Position numbers and translations under genes: made by a program. From Mycobacterium colombiense (GTDB taxonomy: Bacteria > Actinomycetota > Actinomycetes > Mycobacteriales > Mycobacteriaceae), in contig NZ_QMEU01000029.1 of NCBI RefSeq assembly GCF_003284975.1, positions 1-52,271 on the forward strand: a stretch of 52,271 bases of DNA, written 5' to 3'. Each line of letters starts with the position of its first letter. Positions within the stretch are counted from its first letter, which is position 1. The notes below the pieces were generated by a model. It saw only the letters and a program-made list of their open reading frames with translations. It ran no database searches and was not told the DNA's origin. Below, piece after piece: positions 9,112-17,279 of the stretch.

Positions 9112-9431
9112 GTGATGTCAACCTGGGACCGGTGGATCAGATCCCGGTCGGAGAGGGCCGAACCTTTGTCGTCGACGGCCGGCAGATCGCGGTGTTCCGG
9201 TGCCGGGACGGCTCGCTGCGCGCGCTTGACGCCGTGTGTCCGCATCGCGGCGGTCCGCTGGCGGACGGGCTCGTAGACGCCGACGTCGTCATCTGCCCGC
9301 TGCACGGCTTCACCTACGACCTGGCATCGGGATGCGAGGTCGCCAACGGCGGAGCGCCGGTCACCGCCTATCCCGTTCACGCCGACGACGGGTCGGTTCA
9401 CCTGTGGGTCGATGGGAAAGTTCACGCCTGA
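9108..9431 (+). CDS. nirD: Assimilatory nitrite reductase, small (Rieske-type) subunit
   Basis: A 107-residue Rieske-fold subunit that partners NirB. The two cluster-ligand pairs C44-x-H46 and C63-x2-H66 (CPHRGGP and CPLHGFTYDL) are both present. Many NirD proteins lack these ligands, so this one probably still holds a [2Fe-2S] cluster. The ATG at 9108 overlaps the nirB stop by four bases. A short GAACC/GGTTC hairpin (9437-9451) follows the stop. Confidence 0.95.
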   Translation: MSDVNLGPVDQIPVGEGRTFVVDGRQIAVFRCRDGSLRALDAVCPHRGGPLADGLVDADVVICPLHGFTYDLASGCEVANGGAPVTAYPVHADDGSVHLWVDGKVHA

Positions 9432-9624
9432 TCACTGAACCATTTCGGTTCCGGCCCCGTGCACCAGTGCGGTGGATTAACCGAGCCACGATCGGGGTAT
9501 CGGAGCAGTGCTGGCGCACGGGCTTGCCGTCAGCTTGTTGGGGTTTGCCGGCGCGTCGCCGCAACGTCCCGCAGGGACACAGCGTCGGCGCGCCGCCCGA
9601 TCGGCCAGGACGCGAGGACGTGAA

Positions 9625-10278
9625 ATGCTTGGGCAACTTTACGATCGGGCACTTGGCGGGGAGCGATGTTGGATCCGTCATGACGACGGCGAACTGCGGC
9701 CACTGCCGGCGCACCGATGGTTGGGGGCCCGATGTCCCGGTGATGGATCTGGTGACGCCTTCGACGAAATCTTCGACGAAGCCGTCACGCAGATGTGCAC
9801 CGGGCCGACAATCGAGCTGGGTTGCGGTCCGGGCCGGTTGGTGGCGAGGCTGATTCAGCGGGGCATCCCCGCACTGGGCATCGACCGGTCCGCGACCGCC
9901 ATCCAGCTGGCGGGTCGCGGTGGTGCACCGGCCCTGCTGGGCGACGTGTTCGAGCCGCTGCCGGGAACGGGTCTGTGGCAGACGGTTTTATTGGTCGACG
10001 GCAACGTCGGGCTCGGCGGGGATCCGCGACGAATTCTCGGGCGCGCCTTCGAGCTGCTGGCCCGCGGCGGGCGTTGTGTGGCCGAATTCGAGGCCGAGGC
10101 CATCGGGATCTGTTCGCGCTGGGTGCGTCTGGAGTCGGCGGGGGAGGTCGGGCCCTGGTTTCGCTGGGCGTCCGTGGGGGTGGACAGCGCCGCCGCGCTG
10201 GCCACGCAGGTGGGGCTGACGCTGACCAGCGTCAGCCTTGTCGGTGGCCGGGTCATCGCCGACCTGGTGGCCGGGTAA
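9625..10278 (+). CDS. Class I SAM-dependent methyltransferase downstream of nirBD
   Basis: A 217-residue protein with the SAM-binding glycine loop IELGCGPGRL at about residue 60, the acidic second strand ALGIDRSA, and the later LLVDGNVGLGGDP and GGRCVAEFEAE segments of a Rossmann methyltransferase. The ATG at 9625 is chosen for its GAGGA at 9614-9618; the frame is open further up but the extra residues look like non-coding sequence. The gap from nirD is 193 bp, so it may be a read-through partner or have its own promoter. The acceptor is unknown. Roles in siroheme synthesis are unlikely because it lacks the CysG/CobA methylase pattern. Confidence 0.8.
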   Translation: MLGQLYDRALGGERCWIRHDDGELRPLPAHRWLGARCPGDGSGDAFDEIFDEAVTQMCTGPTIELGCGPGRLVARLIQRGIPALGIDRSATAIQLAGRGGAPALLGDVFEPLPGTGLWQTVLLVDGNVGLGGDPRRILGRAFELLARGGRCVAEFEAEAIGICSRWVRLESAGEVGPWFRWASVGVDSAAALATQVGLTLTSVSLVGGRVIADLVAG

Positions 10279-10433
10279 GCGTGTCGTACACAGCAAAATT
10301 CGGCGAACGCAGCGAACAACTAAAAGCCGTTCAAACAGCGAGAATATCGCGGTCAGCGAGCACGCCCGGCAAAGCGGTTCCAGCACGGCAGCCCGTTCTG
10401 TGGAAACGTCAGTTTGCGAAACGCCGTGAGGGG

Positions 10434-10439
10434 TACAGT
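10434..10439 (+). promoter_or_regulatory. Candidate -10 element for a leaderless lipC transcript
   Basis: TACAGT fits the mycobacterial TANNNT -10 pattern and ends 7 bases before the lipC ATG, which has no Shine-Dalgarno sequence. Transcription would start at or next to the initiation codon. Confidence 0.4.
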
Positions 10440-10446
10440 CCCGTTC

Positions 10447-11652
10447 ATGACGGCGAATGGACCGGGCATTACCAATTGCGTGAAATGGTTGCTGCGGGCC
10501 CGTCCCGGTGACTATGCGCTGGCGTTGAGTGTGGCCGGGGCTTCGCTGCCCGTGGTCGGCAAGCATCTCGAGCCCCTCGGCGGTTTGACCGCCATGGGTG
10601 TCTGGGGCGCGCGGCACGCGCCGGAGGCGATCTCCGCGGCGACCAAAGACTGGTTCACCCCCGGCATCAACGACGTCCGGCGCCGTGACCGGGCCAGCAC
10701 CCAGCAGGTCTCCCTCGCCGCCTTGCGCGGGGTCGTGGCGGCCGCGGATCTTGAGACGGACTGGCCCGTCGCCGAGAAGACACCGCCGATCTGGGATGGC
10801 CTGCGCCAGCGCCGCTACCTTCATCGCCGCGCCGTCCACTACGGGGACCACCCCGATCAGGTGCTCGACGTCTGGCGGCGCAAAGACCTGCCCGCCCAAC
10901 CCGCGCCGGTGCTGATCTTTCTGCCGGGCGGCGCCTGGGTGCACGGCAAGTGCATGGGCCAGGGGTCGGCGCTGATGTCCCGGCTCGCCGAGCAGGGCTG
11001 GGTGTGCCTGGCGGTCAACTACCGCGTCTCGCCGCACCACCGCTGGCCGCGCCACATCCTCGACGTCAAGACCGCCATCGCGTGGGCGCGCGCGAACGTG
11101 GACAAGTTCGGCGGCGACCGCGATTTCGTTGCGGTAGCGGGATGTTCGGCCGGTGGCCACCTGAGCGCGCTGGCCGGCCTCACGCCCGGCGACCCGCAGT
11201 TCCAGGCGAAGCTGCCCGAGGGCGCGGACACCTCGGTGGACGCCGTCGTCGGGATCTACGGCCGCTACGACTGGGAGGACCGCTCGACGCCGGAGCGCGC
11301 GCGGTTCGTCGAATTCCTGGAGCGGGTCGTGGTGAAAAAGTCGATCGCCCGTCGCCCCGACATCTTCCGCGACGCGTCCCCGATCGCACGCGTGCACCGA
11401 AACGCGCCGCCCTTCTTGGTCATTCACGGCAGCAAAGACACCGTCATCCCGGTCGAGCAGGCGCGCAGCTTCGTCGAGCGGCTGCGGGCGGTGTCGCATT
11501 CGATGGTCGGCTACCTGGAATTCCCCGGCGCCGGTCATGGCTATGACCTGCTCGACGGCGAGCGAGCCGGCGCCGCCGCGCACGTCACTTCGCTGTTCCT
11601 CAACCAGATCTACCGCACCAAGACACGCGTCGGGGCAAAAGAGGTCATCTGA
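10447..11652 (+). CDS. lipC: Esterase/lipase LipC
   Basis: A 401-residue alpha/beta hydrolase that closely resembles M. tuberculosis LipC (Rv0220), a cell-surface esterase. Shared blocks include WLLRARPGDYALALS, GVWGARHAPEA, FLPGGAWVHG (oxyanion), VAGCSAGGHLSALAG (nucleophile), HGSKDTVIPVEQARS (acid) and GAGHGYDLLDG (histidine). The C-terminus KEVI is the same as I recall for LipC. It is followed 44 bp later by the wax ester synthase gene, the same order as Rv0220-Rv0221. Together they suggest ester hydrolysis and resynthesis around storage lipid. Confidence 0.93.
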   Translation: MTANGPGITNCVKWLLRARPGDYALALSVAGASLPVVGKHLEPLGGLTAMGVWGARHAPEAISAATKDWFTPGINDVRRRDRASTQQVSLAALRGVVAAADLETDWPVAEKTPPIWDGLRQRRYLHRRAVHYGDHPDQVLDVWRRKDLPAQPAPVLIFLPGGAWVHGKCMGQGSALMSRLAEQGWVCLAVNYRVSPHHRWPRHILDVKTAIAWARANVDKFGGDRDFVAVAGCSAGGHLSALAGLTPGDPQFQAKLPEGADTSVDAVVGIYGRYDWEDRSTPERARFVEFLERVVVKKSIARRPDIFRDASPIARVHRNAPPFLVIHGSKDTVIPVEQARSFVERLRAVSHSMVGYLEFPGAGHGYDLLDGERAGAAAHVTSLFLNQIYRTKTRVGAKEVI

Positions 11653-11679
11653 GCCGGCACCGCTGAGTATGGTCCCTCT

Positions 11680-11700
11680 ATGGGCAAGGGGCAGGGGTGA
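11680..11700 (+). other. Possible six-codon upstream ORF coupled to the wax ester synthase start
   Basis: ATG at 11680 encodes MGKGQG and its TGA (11698-11700) overlaps the GTG start at 11697. A TATGGT hexamer (11668-11673) ends six bases before this ATG, so the mini-ORF could be translated from a leaderless message. Short ORFs arise easily by chance, so this is tentative. Confidence 0.25.
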
Positions 11701-13106
11701 AGAGGCTTAGCGGGTGGGACGCCGTACTGCTGTACAGCGAAGCGCCGAACGTGCACATGCACACCATCAAGGCCGCCGTCATCGAGCTGGACGCTGACCG
11801 CCGGTCATTGGACGTCGACACCTTTCGCGAAGTCATCGCCGGGCGGCTGAGCAAGCTCGACCCGTTCTGCTACCAGCTCGTCGAGGTGCCCTTCGGCTTC
11901 CACCACCCGATGTGGCGGGAGAACTGCGAACTCGACCTGAGCTATCACATCCGCCCCTGGCGGGTGTCGCCGCCCGGGGGCCGCCGGGAACTGGACGAGG
12001 CCATCGGGCAAATCGCCAGCAGCCAGCTCGATCGCAGCCGGCCGCTGTGGGAGATGTACTTCGTGGAAGGCTTGGCCAACAACCGGATTGCGGTCGTCGG
12101 CAAGATCCACCACGCCCTCGCCGACGGCGTCGCCTCGGCGAACCTGTTGGCCCGCGGCATGGATCTGCAGCCGGCCCCCGACGGCAAGCCGTACGTGTGC
12201 GACCCGGCGCCCACCTCGCGGCAGCTGATGGCCTCGGCCCTCGCCGATCACATGCGCCACGTCGGGCGGCTGCCGCACACCATCCGTTACACCGCCCAGG
12301 GTGTTGGGCGGGTGCGCCGCAGCACACGCAAGTTCTCCCCGGAGCTGACCCGGCCCTTCGAGCCGCCACCGACCTTCATGAACCACAAGATCACCCCGGA
12401 ACGGCGGTTCGCCACCGCCACCCTGGCGCTGGCCGACGTCAAGGAGACCGGCAAGCGGCTCGGGGCGACGATCAACGACATGGTGCTGGCCATGGCGACC
12501 GGGGCCCTGCGCACCCTGCTGTTGCGGTACGACGGAAAGGCCGAACCGCTGTTGGCGTCGGTGCCGATGAGTTTCGACTTCTCGCCCGAACGGATCTCGG
12601 GCAATCGCTTCACCGGCGTGCTGGTGGGCCTGCCGACCGATTCCGACGATCCGCTGGAGCGGGTGCGGTGCAGCCACGAGAACGCCATCGCCGCTAAGGA
12701 AAGTAACCAGCTGATGGGCCCGGAGTTGGTCAGCCGGTGGGCGGCCTACATGCCGCCCCGGCCCACCCAGGCCTTCTTCCGGTGGGCGTCCGGTCGCGAC
12801 GGACACAACAAGATCCTCAACCTGAACATCTCCAACGTTCCGGGTCCGCGCGAGCGCGGCCGGGTGGGCGGGGCGCTGGTCACCGAGATCTATTCGGTGG
12901 GCCCGTTGACCGCCGGCAGCGGCCTGAACATCACCGTGTGGAGCTATGTCGACCAGCTCAACATCTCGGTGCTCTGCGACGGGTCCACGCTCGAGGACCC
13001 GCATGAGGTTTCCGACGCCATGGTCGCTGACTTCATCGAAATACGCAGGGCCGCAGGGCTTTCCGAAAAGTTGACGGTCGTCGAGGCGGCGATGGCTCCG
13101 GCCTGA
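11697..13106 (+). CDS. Wax ester synthase / diacylglycerol acyltransferase (Rv0221-type)
   Basis: Transfers a fatty acyl group from acyl-CoA to a fatty alcohol or diacylglycerol to make wax ester or triacylglycerol. The 469-residue bifunctional WS/DGAT carries the active-site motif HHALADG (HHxxxDG) at about residue 140. It also has the C-terminal family blocks SVPMSFDFSPERISGNRF, LNLNISNVPGP and GLNITVWSYVDQLNIS. The start is GTG at 11697 in a purine-rich context. It lies between lipC and echA1 as in M. tuberculosis, and I recall Rv0221 as near-identical in these blocks. Confidence 0.94.
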   Translation: MKRLSGWDAVLLYSEAPNVHMHTIKAAVIELDADRRSLDVDTFREVIAGRLSKLDPFCYQLVEVPFGFHHPMWRENCELDLSYHIRPWRVSPPGGRRELDEAIGQIASSQLDRSRPLWEMYFVEGLANNRIAVVGKIHHALADGVASANLLARGMDLQPAPDGKPYVCDPAPTSRQLMASALADHMRHVGRLPHTIRYTAQGVGRVRRSTRKFSPELTRPFEPPPTFMNHKITPERRFATATLALADVKETGKRLGATINDMVLAMATGALRTLLLRYDGKAEPLLASVPMSFDFSPERISGNRFTGVLVGLPTDSDDPLERVRCSHENAIAAKESNQLMGPELVSRWAAYMPPRPTQAFFRWASGRDGHNKILNLNISNVPGPRERGRVGGALVTEIYSVGPLTAGSGLNITVWSYVDQLNISVLCDGSTLEDPHEVSDAMVADFIEIRRAAGLSEKLTVVEAAMAPA

Positions 13107-13246
13107 TCGGGCCGGATCGGTAGCGATCACCTTCGGCGGTAAGCGGGATCTCGGGGGACGTTAACGCCATTTCCGCCGACCGTTACCATCGGTCCGACAG
13201 GAGCTATCCGAAATGCCACCCATTCCCCGAAGGAGCTGTGCGGCCC

Positions 13247-14032
13247 GTGAGCACTGGGAACGACGACGCCAACGAACCCGAAGTTCTGGTCGAACAACGG
13301 GATCGAATCCTCATCATCACGATCAACCGGCCCAAGGCCAAGAACGCGGTCAACTCCGCGGTGGCCAATGGCCTGGCCGCCGCAGTCGACCGGCTCGACA
13401 ACGAGACCGGCCTGTCGGTCGGCATCCTCACCGGCGCGGGCGGCTCGTTCTGCGCGGGCATGGACCTCAAGGCTTTCGCCCGCGGCGAACTGCCCATCGT
13501 CGAGGGTCGTGGCATGGGCTTCACCGAGCGTCCGCCGGTCAAGCCGCTGATCGCGGCGGTGGAGGGCTACGCGCTGGCAGGCGGCACCGAGCTGGCCCTG
13601 GCCACCGACCTGATCGTGGCCTCCAAGGACTCGGCGTTCGGCATCCCGGAGGTCAAGCGCGGGCTGGTCGCCGGTGGTGGCGGGCTGCTGCGGTTGCCGC
13701 AGCGCATCCCGTCGGCGATCGCCATGGAGCTGGCGCTGACCGGTGAGAACCTGAGCGCGGAGCGCGCGCATGCGCTGGGCATGGTCAACGTGCTGGCCGA
13801 ACCCGGCGCGGCGCTGGACGCGGCGATCGCGCTGGCCGAAAAGATCGCGGCGAACGGGCCGCTCGCGGTGGCCGCCACCAAGCGGATCATCGTCGAGTCC
13901 CGCGGCTGGAGCCCGGAGGAGATGTTCGCCGAGCAGAACAAGCTGCTGGCCCCGGTGTTCTCCTCCAACGACGCCAAGGAGGGCGCCATCGCCTTCGCCG
14001 AGAAGCGCCCGCCTAAGTGGACGGGCACTTAA
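13247..14032 (+). CDS. echA1: Enoyl-CoA hydratase EchA1
   Basis: A 261-residue crotonase. It hydrates trans-2-enoyl-CoA in beta-oxidation. Oxyanion-hole blocks FCAGMDLKAFARG and AVEGYALAGGTELAL are present, and the two catalytic glutamates are in GGTELALA and GIPEVKRGL. The GTG at 13247 (MSTGND...) is chosen because it matches the start I recall for EchA1. AAGGAG lies at 13230-13235; a GTG at 13238 is too close to it. Its stop overlaps the convergent tetR stop by three to four bases. The C-terminus RPPKWTGT is typical of intact crotonases and contrasts with the broken copy at 18.3 kb. Confidence 0.93.
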   Translation: MSTGNDDANEPEVLVEQRDRILIITINRPKAKNAVNSAVANGLAAAVDRLDNETGLSVGILTGAGGSFCAGMDLKAFARGELPIVEGRGMGFTERPPVKPLIAAVEGYALAGGTELALATDLIVASKDSAFGIPEVKRGLVAGGGGLLRLPQRIPSAIAMELALTGENLSAERAHALGMVNVLAEPGAALDAAIALAEKIAANGPLAVAATKRIIVESRGWSPEEMFAEQNKLLAPVFSSNDAKEGAIAFAEKRPPKWTGT

Positions 14033-14619
14033 TCGGTCAGATAGCGCTGCACCGTCGGCCCCAGCCAGCCGACCAGCTCCTCGACGGCGGTCGACGCGAG
14101 TGGCTCTATCTTCAGCTGGTAGCGCGCGAAAGCGAGGCCGGCCAGGTGGCTGGCCACCAACTCGACACGTAGCTCGGCATCGGCCACCCCGAATTCCGCC
14201 GCGACCCGCTTGGCGATTGGGCCGGCAAGGCTGCCGTGCAACACCTTTCGCGCCTCGGGGTGGATCGCCGCGGAACGCCACAGCGTCAGGAACGGCTCGA
14301 AGACGGCGCCTTCCTCCCAGTGCTCGAGGAAGCGCCGAACCAGCCTTTCGCCGATCCGTTCGGTCCCCTCGTCGAGCAGCGTGGCCAGCTCGTTTAACGG
14401 ATGCTCGGGACCGGTCAGCGTCGACGCGGTGAACAGGCCTTCCTTGTTGCCGAAAAAGTAGTAGACCATCGCGACGTCCACACCGGCGTCGGCCGCGATC
14501 GCACGGACGGTGGCCCCCTCGTACCCGTCACGCATGAAGCGGTCGCGAGCCGCATCGATGATGCGCTGTCGGTTCAGTTGACCGGTGCGCCACCGGCCCG
14601 GGCGTCGCGCTTCTGGCAT
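14029..14619 (-). CDS. TetR-family repressor, divergent from an ICMT-like gene
   Basis: A 196-residue regulator. The N-terminal helix-turn-helix is clear: RIIDAARDRFMRDGYEGATV followed by IAADAGVDVAMVYYFFGNKE. The C-terminal ligand domain is about 130 residues (TetR_C of the type with EPFLTLWRSAAIHPEARK). It is transcribed away from the ICMT-like methyltransferase. The 99 bp between their starts contains three TTCAAC/GTTGAA half-sites, so autoregulation and control of the divergent gene are likely. The ligand is unknown; lipid neighbours suggest a fatty acyl or hydrophobic compound. Confidence 0.9.
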   Translation of the reverse strand: MPEARRPGRWRTGQLNRQRIIDAARDRFMRDGYEGATVRAIAADAGVDVAMVYYFFGNKEGLFTASTLTGPEHPLNELATLLDEGTERIGERLVRRFLEHWEEGAVFEPFLTLWRSAAIHPEARKVLHGSLAGPIAKRVAAEFGVADAELRVELVASHLAGLAFARYQLKIEPLASTAVEELVGWLGPTVQRYLTD

Positions 14620-14629
14620 GCGCGTCAGG

Positions 14630-14699
14630 ATACTTCAACAAGCGTTGGCAAATGCCTACGCGCGGGCGTACGTTAGTTGTTGAACGGAGGTTGAAGTAT
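14630..14699. promoter_or_regulatory. Candidate TetR operator cluster: TTCAAC/GTTGAA half-sites
   Basis: ATACTTCAAC (14630-14639) and GTTGAAGTAT (14690-14699) are perfect 10-bp inverted copies, 50 bp apart. A third half-site, TTGTTGAAC (14677-14685), mirrors the left site, which continues as TTCAACAA. The two right-hand GTTGAA copies start 11 bp apart, about one helical turn. The cluster fills the gap between a tetR and its divergent neighbour, the usual place for such operators. Confidence 0.55.
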
Positions 14700-14718
14700 T
14701 CGATCTAGGAGGTCTTCC

Positions 14719-15261
14719 ATGGTGACGAGCACGCGCCGACGCCTTTGGTGGCGGCACCTGATGTCTGTCCTGCTGTTCCCGGTAACGGTGACGCTCGTGG
14801 TGCCGGCCTTGATCGTCGGCCCGGCCGGCGTCCACGCCCCGCACGCGGATGTCGCGCTAAGGGTCGGGCTGATCACTGCCGGCTGTCTACTGATCGCGGC
14901 CGGCGTGGCCCTGATGGTCTGGACGAACGTGTTGTTTGACCGCGTGGGCGAGGGGACGCTTGGGCTGGGCAACGTGATGGGGGAGCCCGTCCATCTGGTC
15001 GTGCGAGGCCCATACCGGCACGTGCGGAACCCGATGATCACCGGCGTGCTGTGCATCCTGCTCGGCGAGGTGGCCGTCATCGCGTCGGGTCCGTTATTGC
15101 TCTGGTTCGCAATCTTTTTCAGCTTCCAGGCGCTCGCAATTCGGTTCTGGGAGGAGCCCCACCTCACCGAGCGCTATGGCGGTGAATACGTCGACTATCG
15201 GAGCAACGTGCCGCGCTGGATCCCGCGGGTCTCGGCCTGGGATCCGCCCGCTCGTCGCTGA
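14719..15261 (+). CDS. Isoprenylcysteine carboxyl methyltransferase (ICMT)-like membrane methyltransferase
   Basis: A 180-residue membrane protein with about four hydrophobic segments: near residues 15-35, 48-68, 108-128 and 130-142. The ICMT/PEMT SAM-binding signature is present as VVRGPYRHVRNPMITG at about 95-110, then FWEEPHLTERYGGEYVDY near the end, with the family's E-x-x-L-x-x-x-Y-G pattern. Bacterial members methylate small isoprenoid or lipid-like acceptors rather than proteins. AGGAGG at 14707-14712 is six bases before the ATG. Divergent tetR at 14029 probably controls it. Confidence 0.85.
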   Translation: MVTSTRRRLWWRHLMSVLLFPVTVTLVVPALIVGPAGVHAPHADVALRVGLITAGCLLIAAGVALMVWTNVLFDRVGEGTLGLGNVMGEPVHLVVRGPYRHVRNPMITGVLCILLGEVAVIASGPLLLWFAIFFSFQALAIRFWEEPHLTERYGGEYVDYRSNVPRWIPRVSAWDPPARR

Positions 15262-15387
15262 GGCGGCGGCGCAACCCCCAGTTGCCGGCGCGGGCTCAAA
15301 CGGCCTTGTCACGGGCGCCGACGCGCCCGCCCGTGACCAGCGCGCCCCTCGCGCGGCAAGCTCGACATCGGGGGACAACCCGGCTGA

Positions 15388-15413
15388 GTTACACTGCAGG
15401 CGAGATTTGTAAC
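15388..15413. promoter_or_regulatory. Inverted repeat over a candidate promoter of the acyl-CoA ligase
   Basis: GTTACA (15388-15393) and TGTAAC (15408-15413) are perfect inverted copies separated by 14 bp. The left arm overlaps a TACACT -10-like hexamer (15390-15395). The site is 27 bp before the ligase ATG. It could be an operator, but six-base arms occur by chance. Confidence 0.3.
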
Positions 15414-15439
15414 GGGCCGGGAATCCAGAAAGATCGAGG

Positions 15440-16957
15440 ATGAGCATTTCGTTGCTGCTGGAGATGGCCGCGTCGGGCAACGCCGAGCGCACGGCCGTGG
15501 TGTCCGGGGACCTACGACTGACGACGCAGCAGCTCAGCGATCTCGCCGACGGTGGCGCCGGGGTGATCGCCGCATCGAACGCCGAGCACGTCGCGTATGT
15601 GGGCACCGGCGGCGCGATGCTGCCCGTGCTGATCTTCGCCGCCGCGCGCGGCGGCGTGCCCTTCACGCCGATCAACTACCGGCTCTCGGCCGAGGGCATC
15701 CAAGCGCTGATCGAGCGGCTGCCCGAGCCGTTGGTGATCGTCGACAGCCGCTACCGCGACGCCGTCGGCGATGTGTCGGACCGCGTGATGGACTCCGACG
15801 ACTTTTTGGCGTCCGCGCGCACCGCCGAACCCGCGGCGGAGTTTCCCGACCCGGACTCCGTCGCGATCGTGCTGTTCACCTCCGGCACCACCTCGCAGCC
15901 CAAGGCCGTCGAGCTCTCACACAACAACCTGACCAGTTACATCACCGGAACGGTGGAATTCGGGGCGGCCGAAGAGACCGACGCCGCGCTGATCTGCGTG
16001 CCGCCGTACCACATCGCCGGGGTCAGCGCCGCGCTGTCGAATCTGTATGCCGGCCGCAAGATGGTGTACCTGCCCAATTTCGATGCGCAGGAATGGGTTC
16101 GGCTGATCAACGCCGAGAACGTGACCACCGCGACGGTGGTGCCGACGATGCTCGACCGCATCATCACCGTGCTGGACAACGGCGACGGGACGGCCATCGA
16201 GCTGCCGTCGCTGCGCAACCTGGCCTACGGCGGGTCCAAGGTCGGCCTGCCGCTGGTGCGCCGCGCGCTCGAGCTGTTGCCCAACGTGGGCTTCGTCAAC
16301 GCCTACGGCCTGACCGAGACCAGCTCGACGATCGCTGTACTGACGCCCGACGACCATCGCGCCGCGCAGGCGGCCTCGACCCCGGAGGCCGCCCGGCGGC
16401 TGGGATCGGTCGGCCAGGCGGTGGCGGGAATCGAGCTGCAGATCCGCGACGAGGCCGGCAACGTGTTGCCGCCGGGTGAGACCGGCGAGCTGTTCGTGCG
16501 CGGCGAGCAGGTGTCGGGCCGCTACACCGGCATCGGCTCGGTGCTCGACGAGGACGGCTGGTTTCCCACCAGGGACATCGCCATGCTCGACGACGAGGGC
16601 TACCTGTTCATCGGTGGGCGCAGCGACGACACCATCATCCGCGGCGGGGAGAACATTGCGCCCGCCGAGCTGGAGGAGGTCCTGGTCGAGCACCCGCAGG
16701 TGCGCGATGTCGCCGTGGTCGGCGTCGAGGATCCGCAGTGGGGCCAGGCGATCGTCGCGGTGGTGGTGCCGGCGGCGGGCACCGACCCCGACCCCGAGGA
16801 ATTGCGCGAATTCGTCCGCAAGAGTTTGCGCGGTTCGCGCACTCCCGACGAGGTAGTGTTTCGCGACGAGCTGCCCACCACCGCGACCGGCAAGGTCTTG
16901 CGGCGGGAGATCATCCAGACCCTCACCGGATTGCGCGCCGCACCGGCCCAGCAGTAA
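15440..16957 (+). CDS. Fatty-acyl-CoA ligase/synthetase (AMP-binding, FadD-like)
   Basis: A 505-residue ANL-superfamily enzyme that activates a carboxylic acid through an acyl-adenylate to an acyl-CoA. The P-loop-like A3 motif is FTSGTTSQPKAVELSHNN at about residue 145. A5 is NAYGLTETSSTIA, A7/A8 is DGWFPTRDIAMLDDEGYLFIGGRSDDTI, and the catalytic lysine is in TTATGKVLRREI near the end. All core motifs are intact. Upstream is the ICMT-like gene; 20 bp downstream is a small conserved gene likely in the same operon. I do not know the substrate, and I do not recall a copy at this site in M. tuberculosis. Confidence 0.92.
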   Translation: MSISLLLEMAASGNAERTAVVSGDLRLTTQQLSDLADGGAGVIAASNAEHVAYVGTGGAMLPVLIFAAARGGVPFTPINYRLSAEGIQALIERLPEPLVIVDSRYRDAVGDVSDRVMDSDDFLASARTAEPAAEFPDPDSVAIVLFTSGTTSQPKAVELSHNNLTSYITGTVEFGAAEETDAALICVPPYHIAGVSAALSNLYAGRKMVYLPNFDAQEWVRLINAENVTTATVVPTMLDRIITVLDNGDGTAIELPSLRNLAYGGSKVGLPLVRRALELLPNVGFVNAYGLTETSSTIAVLTPDDHRAAQAASTPEAARRLGSVGQAVAGIELQIRDEAGNVLPPGETGELFVRGEQVSGRYTGIGSVLDEDGWFPTRDIAMLDDEGYLFIGGRSDDTIIRGGENIAPAELEEVLVEHPQVRDVAVVGVEDPQWGQAIVAVVVPAAGTDPDPEELREFVRKSLRGSRTPDEVVFRDELPTTATGKVLRREIIQTLTGLRAAPAQQ

Positions 16958-16977
16958 GCGATCAAGGACGGAAATCA

Positions 16978-17274
16978 ATGATCAAGAACGGAACTCGTCT
17001 CGCCAGCCAGGTGTGTGACACCCAAGTGATCGTCGTCAGAAGCGCCGACAGCCTGGACGACTTGCGGTGTGGTGGAGTGCCGATGGTGCCGGTCGGTGGC
17101 GAGCGGTCGGGCGAATTGGACCCGGCGTTCGCCGACGGCACGGTCATGGGCAAGCGTTACGTCGACGAGACCGGCGCCGAGGTGCTGGTGACCAAGCCGG
17201 GCGCGGGCAGCCTGAGCATCGGGCAGACCGCGCTGCAGCTCAAAGAGGTCAAGCCGCTACCCGCCAGCGACTGA
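16978..17274 (+). CDS. Small conserved protein coupled to the acyl-CoA ligase, function unknown
   Basis: A 98-residue soluble protein, not recognised. It begins MIKNGTRLASQVCDTQVIVVR, shown here in part, and has a second block with RCGGVPMVPVG at about residue 31. The two cysteines (about 13 and 31) and the glycine-rich middle are its visible features. It ends with the compact segment SLSIGQTALQLKEVKPL. The ATG at 16978 is 20 bp after the ligase stop with a purine-rich AAGGACGGAAA ahead of it. Likely co-transcribed with the ligase. A role as carrier, chaperone or metal-binding partner is possible but unsupported. Confidence 0.75.
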   Translation: MIKNGTRLASQVCDTQVIVVRSADSLDDLRCGGVPMVPVGGERSGELDPAFADGTVMGKRYVDETGAEVLVTKPGAGSLSIGQTALQLKEVKPLPASD

Positions 17275-17279
17275 GCGGG

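Noticed and set aside
9432..9624. A longer start for the methyltransferase after nirD, or a small gene in this gap
   Set aside because: The in-frame codons before 9625 are low-complexity and lack a start with a ribosome site. No separate small frame has coding character.
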